From positions 1 through 12,017 of the forward strand of contig JBLMWU010000135.1 of NCBI GenBank assembly GCA_050257395.1: DNA of 12,017 bases, read 5' to 3'. This document shows positions 7,689 to 12,017 of the stretch, piece after piece. How positions within the stretch are numbered: the first letter of the stretch is position 1; the number at the start of each line of letters is the position of its first letter. The notes under the pieces are model-generated. The model did no database searches and was not told the DNA's origin. It was given only the letters and a program-made list of their open reading frames with translations. Both the position numbers and the translations under genes were made by a program. The stretch is from JAIRTY01 sp050257395 (GTDB lineage: Bacteria > Actinomycetota > Actinomycetes > Streptosporangiales > Streptosporangiaceae).

Positions 7689-8626
7689 TCGTCTGCCTGG
7701 ATGTTCCGCAGCGACATTCCGGCCAGGAACAGGGCCCGCCGCATGATGGCCACCGAGCGGGTGCCGCCGCACAGGAACGCGCGGGTGCGGGCCGGCCCTG
7801 GCCCGCGGGCCAGCTCGGCGAGCAGCGCGTCGGTGATCTCCTCGCCGCGGGAGCGGGCGCAGGTCAGCCAGCGCACCGCGGGAGCGGGCGCCGCCAGCCC
7901 GGCGGGCAGCCGTTCACCCAGATACAGGCGATCCGGCGTGGCCGCACCGTGGATCACGGTGACCGGCCCGGTGTGCCCGCTGCGCAGCGCGTCCCGGGCG
8001 ATCGCCAGCAGGGGCGCGATCCCGGTGCCGGTGCCCGCCAGCAGCAGCGCGGTCTCCGGCGAGCCCGGCAGGTAGAAACAGTCCCCGGCCGGGGCCCCGA
8101 CCCGCAGCACGGTGCCCCCGCAGGCGCCCGCCAGCCAGCCGCTCATGGCGCCGCCGCGGCGGACCCGGACGTGGAACTCCACGTCCGCGGGCCAGCGGGG
8201 CCCGGGCAGGCTGGCGATGGAGAAGACCCGGACCACGCCGTCCCCGCGGTCCAGGGTCACGTGCTGGCCGGCCCGGAAGGACACCGGCCGGAGCGGCCGC
8301 AGCCGCAGCGCGATCACATCCGGGCTGAGCCAGCGCGACCCGGCCACGGTGGCGGGGGCCATGACGTCGTGGCCTGCCGCGCCGACGGCCAGGTCGGCGG
8401 GCGGCCGGGCCAGGCAGGCCAGGAAGTAGCCGCGGGCCGCCAGCGAGGGCTTCAGCCCGCGCTGGCCTGCTTCCCCCGGGTCGCCGGATTCCGCGCGCAG
8501 CAGGCAGGTGTGGCAGGCACCCGCCCGGCAGGCGGAGGGCAGGCCCACGCCGTGCCGGGCCATGCCCTCCAGAACCGACTCGCCGGGCCGTAATTCGTAG
8601 CGCTGGCCTGCGAACGTGACCCGCAT
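7661..8626 (-). CDS. [2Fe-2S] ferredoxin-FAD-NAD oxidoreductase
   Basis: A 321-residue protein with an N-terminal plant-type ferredoxin domain (1-80). The cluster ligands C33, C38, C41 and C71 have the canonical C-x4-C-x2-C-x29-C spacing. A ferredoxin-reductase FAD domain (about 88-185) has the motif RVFS (133-136) in place of the usual RxYS. The NAD domain (about 192-321) has AGTGTGIAPL (197-206) and FLCGG (284-288). This order is that of the reductase components of benzoate/toluene-type oxygenases and of methane monooxygenase, which pass electrons from NAD(P)H through FAD to the iron-sulfur cluster and on to a partner. The ATG lies 3 bp after the truncated hemoglobin stop (TGACCGATG) with no evident ribosome site, so translation is probably coupled; reducing that globin is the natural inferred role. 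Leu12 is a TTA codon. No oxygenase is nearby. Confidence 0.9.
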   Translation of the reverse strand: MRVTFAGQRYELRPGESVLEGMARHGVGLPSACRAGACHTCLLRAESGDPGEAGQRGLKPSLAARGYFLACLARPPADLAVGAAGHDVMAPATVAGSRWLSPDVIALRLRPLRPVSFRAGQHVTLDRGDGVVRVFSIASLPGPRWPADVEFHVRVRRGGAMSGWLAGACGGTVLRVGAPAGDCFYLPGSPETALLLAGTGTGIAPLLAIARDALRSGHTGPVTVIHGAATPDRLYLGERLPAGLAAPAPAVRWLTCARSRGEEITDALLAELARGPGPARTRAFLCGGTRSVAIMRRALFLAGMSLRNIQADEFVPAVAAS

Positions 8627-8629
8627 CGG

Positions 8630-8998
8630 TCAGCGGTTCAGGATGTCGTCCCGGACGCTGGCGGCGACCGCGCCCGCCTCGGCGATGTCGGCGTTGCCGA
8701 CCCCCAGCTCGCGGAGCGTCTCGGCGAGATGCATGATCACCCGGTCGACGTGCTCGTCGGACAGCCCGGCCATCCCGGCGTGCGCGGTGCGCAGATCCCG
8801 GCCGCTGTAGTTGTTCGGCCCGCCGAGCGCCATGGTCAGGAAGGCCGCCTGCTTGGCGATCTGCCGGTCCATGTCAACGTCGTCGAAATAAGGCGCGAGG
8901 ACCGGATCGCTGAGAACCTTCCGGTAGAAAACCTCGGTCGCGGCCTGGACGGCCGGCGCCCCTCCTAAACGATCAAAGAGGCTCGTTTGAGTTGTCAT
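8630..8998 (-). CDS. glbN: Group I truncated hemoglobin
   Basis: A 122-residue 2-over-2 globin of the trHbN/GlbN family, starting TSLFDRLGGAPAV. Aligned by eye with M. tuberculosis GlbN, the B10 Tyr is Y25 (in VFYRKVL), the E7 position is Gln46 (Leu in GlbN), the E11 Gln is Q50, and the proximal heme His is H73 (in TAHAGM). GG motifs occur at 12-13 and 59-60. M. tuberculosis GlbN binds O2 tightly and dioxygenates NO when supplied with a reductase; here a reductase gene follows at once in the same operon. No ribosome site precedes the ATG, and a -10-like TATAAC ends 7 bases before it, so the mRNA is probably leaderless. Leu11 is a TTA codon. The GlbN assignment is firm; NO as the physiological substrate is inferred. 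Confidence 0.93.
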   Translation of the reverse strand: MTTQTSLFDRLGGAPAVQAATEVFYRKVLSDPVLAPYFDDVDMDRQIAKQAAFLTMALGGPNNYSGRDLRTAHAGMAGLSDEHVDRVIMHLAETLRELGVGNADIAEAGAVAASVRDDILNR

Positions 8999-9005
8999 AT
9001 TCTGC

Positions 9006-9041
9006 GTTATAGCTGGTGATCAGTTGCGAAACAACCGTTTC
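9006..9041 (-). promoter_or_regulatory. Leaderless promoter of the truncated-hemoglobin operon with overlapping dyad
   Basis: Read on the minus strand: TTGTTT (9034-9029), a 17-base spacer, TATAAC (9011-9006), seven bases, then the ATG at 8998. This matches housekeeping-sigma hexamers at optimal spacing and puts transcription start at or next to the A of the ATG, consistent with the missing ribosome site. The dyad GAAAC-N4-GTTTC (9028-9041) overlaps the -35 and could be an operator. Confidence 0.7.
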
Positions 9042-9098
9042 CGACATATTCAGTGACATTTGCCAGGTGCCAATCGCAGAGGGTGACTGCCTGCCCGG

Positions 9099-9116
9099 GG
9101 CCCGCGCCCGCGGGCC
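9099..9116. other. GC hairpin in the divergent region
   Basis: GGCCCGC (9099-9105) pairs with GCGGGCC (9110-9116) around a four-base GCCC loop, between the globin-operon promoter and the glnB regulatory array. It has no T-run. It may insulate the two units, or be chance in GC-rich DNA. Confidence 0.3.
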
Positions 9117-9155
9117 GGCGCCGGTGCCGGTCCCGCCCCATCCCGGCTGACCTGC

Positions 9156-9224
9156 GAAACACGTACGTAACATGCCGGGGGAGGGTTTCACGGCGCGGAA
9201 ACACTCCGTGACAGCCGGCGAAAC
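9156..9224 (+). promoter_or_regulatory. Array of GlnR-like half-sites upstream of glnB
   Basis: GlnR of actinomycetes binds half-sites resembling GTNAC and GAAAC at about 11-bp steps. Here GAAAC is at 9156-9160, GTAAC at 9167-9171, TTCAC (one base off) at 9187-9191, GAAAC at 9198-9202, GTGAC at 9208-9212 and GAAAC at 9220-9224. The last four have the canonical a-b-a-b order, stepping by 11, 10 and 12 bp. The array ends 51 bp before the glnB start. No clear -35/-10 pair is visible. Nitrogen-limitation control by GlnR is inferred. Confidence 0.65.
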
Positions 9225-9275
9225 GCCGCCCGGTGAGGGTAAGCGAAGGACAGGGTGCCCCGAGAGGTGGGTCGG

Positions 9276-9614
9276 ATGAAGCTCATCACCGCCGTCATCA
9301 AGCCTTTCAAGCTCGATGAGGTCAAGGCCGCGCTGCAGGCCTTCGGTGTTCACGGCATGACCGTCAGCGAGGCCAGCGGCTACGGCCGCCAGCGCGGCCA
9401 CACCGAGGTGTACCGGGGTGCCGAGTACCAGGTGGACCTGGTGCCGAAGGTCCGGCTGGAGGTGCTGTGCGATGACGAGGACGCCGACGACCTGATCGAC
9501 GTCGTGGTCAAGGCCGCGCAGACCGGCCGGATCGGCGACGGCAAGGTCTGGTGCGTGCCGGTTGACGCCGTGGTGCGGGTGCGCACGGGAGAGCGCGGTT
9601 CCGGCGCGCTCTGA
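9276..9614 (+). CDS. glnB: Nitrogen regulatory protein P-II (GlnB/GlnK)
   Basis: P-II trimers bind ATP/ADP and 2-oxoglutarate and report nitrogen status to transporters, enzymes and regulators. The ATG at 9276 gives exactly the family length, 112 residues, beginning MKLITAVIKPFKLDEVK. It is served by GAGGTGG (9264-9270); the upstream in-frame GTG at 9255 would add seven atypical residues and is rejected. The T-loop holds the modification-site signature with Tyr51 (YRGAEYQVDLVPK, 46-58), the residue adenylylated by GlnD in Streptomyces and Corynebacterium. The B-loop is TGRIGDGKVWCVPV (83-96), and the C-loop RVRTGER follows. glnD lies 58 bp downstream. In many actinobacteria this gene is called glnK and follows amtB, which is absent here. 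The GlnB/GlnK name is therefore a convention, not something the sequence settles. Confidence 0.96.
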   Translation: MKLITAVIKPFKLDEVKAALQAFGVHGMTVSEASGYGRQRGHTEVYRGAEYQVDLVPKVRLEVLCDDEDADDLIDVVVKAAQTGRIGDGKVWCVPVDAVVRVRTGERGSGAL

Positions 9615-9672
9615 CCTGCGCGGGCCAGGGCTGGACGGGCAGTAAGAGGATGAGTCAGGGGGCTGCAGACTG

Positions 9673-11937
9673 GTGACGGCGGTCCCCTCATCCGATGCAT
9701 CCGATGCCCGGGCCAGCGGGGTCTCGTTCACGTCGTTCGCCGCCGACCGGGCCCGCCGGACCGCGGAAACCGACCGCTGGCTGGCGTCCCTGCTGGGCGC
9801 CGAGCCGGGGCTGGCCCTGGTCGCGGTCGGCGGCTACGGCCGCCGGGAGCTGCTGCCCGGCAGCGACCTGGACGTGCTGCTGCTCCACGACGGCCGGGAC
9901 GGCATCGCCGCCATGGCCGACCGGATCTGGTACCCGATCTGGGACGCGGGCGTGCACCTCGATCACGCGGTCCGGACCCCGGCCGAGGCCCGCCGGACCG
10001 CGCGGGCCGACCTCAAGGTGGCGCTCGGGCTGCTGAACGCCCGGCACGTCGCCGGGGACCCGGAACTGACCGGCGCGCTGCGCCTCGGGGCGCTGGAGGA
10101 CTGGCGGCGCAGCTCTAAGACCCGGCTGGCGGACCTGCGGGCCATGTGCGCGCAGCGGGCCGAGCGGCACGGCGAGCTGGCGTTCCTGCTCGAACCCGAC
10201 CTCAAGGAGGCCAGGGGCGGCCTGCGCGACGTGCACGCCATCCAGGCGGTGGCGGCGGCGTGGGTGGCCCCCGGGCCGGGCCCCCGGGTGCGAGCCGCCT
10301 ACGAGGCGCTGCTGGACGCCCGGCACGCCCTGCACGAGGTGACCGGCCGGGCCACCGACCGGCTGGTGCTGCAGGAGCAGGAGGAGGTCGCGCACGTGCT
10401 CGGCGTGCTGGACGCCGACACGCTGCTGCGCCACCTGGCCGGCGCCGGCCGCACCGTCGCCTTCGCCGCCGACCACTCGTTCCGCCAGGCGCAGCGCGCC
10501 CGCGGCGGCAGCCGGCGGCGGCAGTCCCAGCGGCGGCCGCTGGCCGACGGGCTGGTCGAGCAGGACGGCGAGGTGGTGCTCGCCCGGGCCGCGGACCCCG
10601 CGTCCGACCCGGCGCTGCCGCTGCGGGCCGGTGCCGCGGCCGCCCAGGCCGGGCTGGTGCTGGCGCCCCGGACGATCTCCCGGCTGGCCGAGTGCCCGCC
10701 GCTGCCGGTGCCCTGGCCCGCCGGCGCCCGCGGCGCCCTCACCGCGCTGCTCGGCGCGGGGCCCGCGGCCATCCCGGTATGGGAGGCGCTGGACCAGGAA
10801 GGCCTGGTGACCAGCCTGCTCCCGGACTGGGACCGGGTGCGGAACCGGCCGCAGCGCAACCCGCTGCACACCTACACCGTGGACCGGCACCTGGTGGAGT
10901 GCGCCGCCCGGGCCGCCGCCCTGGCCCGCGACGTGGCCCGCCCGGACCTGCTGCTGCTCGCGGCGCTCCTGCACGACATCGGCAAGGGCTGGCCGGGCGA
11001 CCACCGGGTGACCGGCGAAGTGGTGGCGCGGGACATCGCCCGCCGGGTCGGGCTGGGTGCCGCCGACGCGGAGCTGATCGCCGGCGCGGTCCGGCACCAC
11101 CTGCTGCTCCCGCAGACGGCCACCCGGCGCGACCTCGACGACCCGGTGACGGTGGCGCAGGTGGCGGCGGCGGTGGGCAGCCGGCCGCTGCTGGAGCTGC
11201 TGCACGCGGTGGCCATCGCCGACGGCCAGGCCACCGGCCCGGCGGCGTGGAACGACTGGAAGGAAGGCCTGGTCGGCGAGCTGGTCCGGCGGGTCGCCGC
11301 GGTGCTGGCCGGCGACCAGCCGCCCGAGCCGCTGCCGCTGCGGCCGGACCAGCTCGCGCTCGCTGACGCCGGGGTGCCAGCGGCAGTCCTGGACGGCTCG
11401 GAGGTGACGGTGGCCGCGCCCGACCGGCCGGGCCTGCTGTGGCAGGCGGCCGGGGTGCTGGCCTCGCACCGGCTGGCGGTCCGTTCCGCCAACGCCACCT
11501 CGTGCGGCGCGATGGCGGTCACCTCGTTCACGGTCGCGCCCGAGTACGGCGACCTGCCGGACGCCGCCCTGGTCGCCGCCGACCTGCGGCGGGCGCTGGA
11601 GGGCCGGCTGGACGTGACCCAGCGGCTGGACCGGCGGGCGCGCGCGCAGCGGGTGCCGCTGGTGCCGGTGGCACCGCCCAAGGTCACCCTGCTCGATGAC
11701 GCCTCGCAGACCGCGACCGTGGTGGAGGTGCGGGCGCACGACGCGCCGGGCCTGCTGTGGCGGGTCGGCCGGGCGCTCGGCGAGTGCGGCCTGGACGTGC
11801 GCGCGGCCCGGGTGGAGACCCTCGGCGCCGAGGCGGTCGACGTGTTCTACGTGGTGGACAGCTCCGGCGGCCCGGTGCGCGGCTCGGTCATCCGGGGCCG
11901 CATCGCCGCCCAGGTGCTCGCCGCCCTGACCGGCTAG
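9673..11937 (+). CDS. glnD: P-II nucleotidylyltransferase / removing enzyme GlnD
   Basis: GlnD adds and removes a nucleotide on Tyr51 of P-II; in Streptomyces and Corynebacterium the group is AMP. The protein has 754 residues. The nucleotidyltransferase motif GGYGRRELLPGSDLDVLLL (53-71) holds the metal-binding Asp65 and Asp67. A central Ala/Arg-rich P-II-modifying region (about 170-370) precedes the HD domain (about 395-520), with H399, H406, H434-D435 (LLHDIGKGW) and H475-H476. Two ACT domains follow at about 577-650 and 682-754, normally the glutamine sensors. An in-frame stop at 9643-9645 limits upstream starts, and GTG 9673 follows AGGGGG (9657-9662). It begins nearly at the transferase domain and is somewhat shorter than the roughly 800-residue actinobacterial relatives I recall. 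All key motifs are present, so it should be active. It is probably co-transcribed with glnB. Confidence 0.95.
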   Translation: MTAVPSSDASDARASGVSFTSFAADRARRTAETDRWLASLLGAEPGLALVAVGGYGRRELLPGSDLDVLLLHDGRDGIAAMADRIWYPIWDAGVHLDHAVRTPAEARRTARADLKVALGLLNARHVAGDPELTGALRLGALEDWRRSSKTRLADLRAMCAQRAERHGELAFLLEPDLKEARGGLRDVHAIQAVAAAWVAPGPGPRVRAAYEALLDARHALHEVTGRATDRLVLQEQEEVAHVLGVLDADTLLRHLAGAGRTVAFAADHSFRQAQRARGGSRRRQSQRRPLADGLVEQDGEVVLARAADPASDPALPLRAGAAAAQAGLVLAPRTISRLAECPPLPVPWPAGARGALTALLGAGPAAIPVWEALDQEGLVTSLLPDWDRVRNRPQRNPLHTYTVDRHLVECAARAAALARDVARPDLLLLAALLHDIGKGWPGDHRVTGEVVARDIARRVGLGAADAELIAGAVRHHLLLPQTATRRDLDDPVTVAQVAAAVGSRPLLELLHAVAIADGQATGPAAWNDWKEGLVGELVRRVAAVLAGDQPPEPLPLRPDQLALADAGVPAAVLDGSEVTVAAPDRPGLLWQAAGVLASHRLAVRSANATSCGAMAVTSFTVAPEYGDLPDAALVAADLRRALEGRLDVTQRLDRRARAQRVPLVPVAPPKVTLLDDASQTATVVEVRAHDAPGLLWRVGRALGECGLDVRAARVETLGAEAVDVFYVVDSSGGPVRGSVIRGRIAAQVLAALTG

Positions 11938-11943
11938 CCCGGG

Positions 11944-11991
11944 CGAGCCGGAGGGGGCGCGGTAGCGCCCAGGCCGGAGCGAGCCGAAGGG
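11944..11991. repeat. Imperfect 12-bp direct repeat after glnD
   Basis: CGAGCCGGAGGG (11944-11955) recurs as CGAGCCGAAGGG (11980-11991), 11 of 12 bases identical and 36 bp apart, flanking the hairpin loop region. It may be part of a dispersed intergenic repeat, or chance. Confidence 0.35.
11955..11970 (+). terminator. Possible hairpin terminator after glnD
   Basis: GGGCGC (11955-11960) and GCGCCC (11965-11970) form a 6-bp stem with the loop GGTA, 17 bp after the glnD stop. No T-run follows. It is weak, and only its position supports the call. Confidence 0.35.
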
Positions 11992-12017
11992 CCGCGCCGC
12001 CGTCTGGACTGACGAGC

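Noticed and set aside
7463..8593. 376-residue plus-strand frame across the convergent region
   Set aside because: Gly/Arg/Ala/Pro-rich translation without motifs, opposite the oxidoreductase with its intact Cys4 cluster and FAD/NAD motifs.
9688..11739. 683-residue open frame on the minus strand opposite glnD
   Set aside because: Shadow frame with no recognisable motif; glnD has complete NTase, HD and ACT motifs.
1..12017. CRISPR array, tRNA, rRNA or mobile element
   Set aside because: No spaced repeats, no tRNA-like cloverleaf ends, no transposase or integrase frame and no terminal repeats were seen.

Overview
The window is a high-GC (clearly above 70%) actinobacterial chromosome segment. 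It carries the core block smc - ftsY - (amtB) - glnB - glnD that is conserved in Streptomyces, Mycobacterium and Corynebacterium. Strong GC bias at third codon positions, GTG starts, a DivIVA-family protein and candidate GlnR half-sites point to a filamentous actinomycete. I cannot name the genus.

Layout from left to right. Positions 77-271 encode a 64-residue coiled-coil protein, followed by a textbook intrinsic terminator (295-318). Positions 467-4324 encode the chromosome condensation ATPase SMC, with three disordered insertions. Positions 4392-5537 encode the signal-recognition-particle receptor FtsY. A 284-bp intergenic region (5538-5821) with a bulged hairpin and an AT-rich stretch leads into a flavohemoglobin (5822-6937), whose stop overlaps the start of a DivIVA-like coiled-coil protein (6934-7599). 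Facing these on the minus strand is a two-gene operon: a group I truncated hemoglobin (8998-8630), then a [2Fe-2S]/FAD/NAD oxidoreductase (8626-7661). The two transcription units converge on a perfect 16-bp inverted repeat. A 277-bp divergent regulatory region (8999-9275) holds a probable leaderless promoter for the globin operon and an array of GlnR-like half-sites for glnB. The P-II protein (9276-9614) and GlnD (9673-11937) close the window.

The main observation is that the slot between ftsY and glnB, where amtB usually sits, holds a four-gene globin/reductase cassette. Each of the three redox genes contains exactly one TTA leucine codon. I find no in-frame TTA in smc, ftsY, glnB, glnD or the DivIVA gene. 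The cassette therefore looks like an accessory, possibly bldA-gated unit set into a housekeeping locus.

It contains two architectures of a likely NO dioxygenase/O2-binding system: one fused (globin-FAD-NAD in one chain) and one split (truncated globin plus separate iron-sulfur flavoreductase). A DivIVA-type polarity protein is translationally coupled to the fused version. SMC and FtsY serve chromosome segregation and membrane protein targeting. GlnB and GlnD form the nitrogen-sensing pair in which GlnD modifies Tyr51 of the P-II T-loop.
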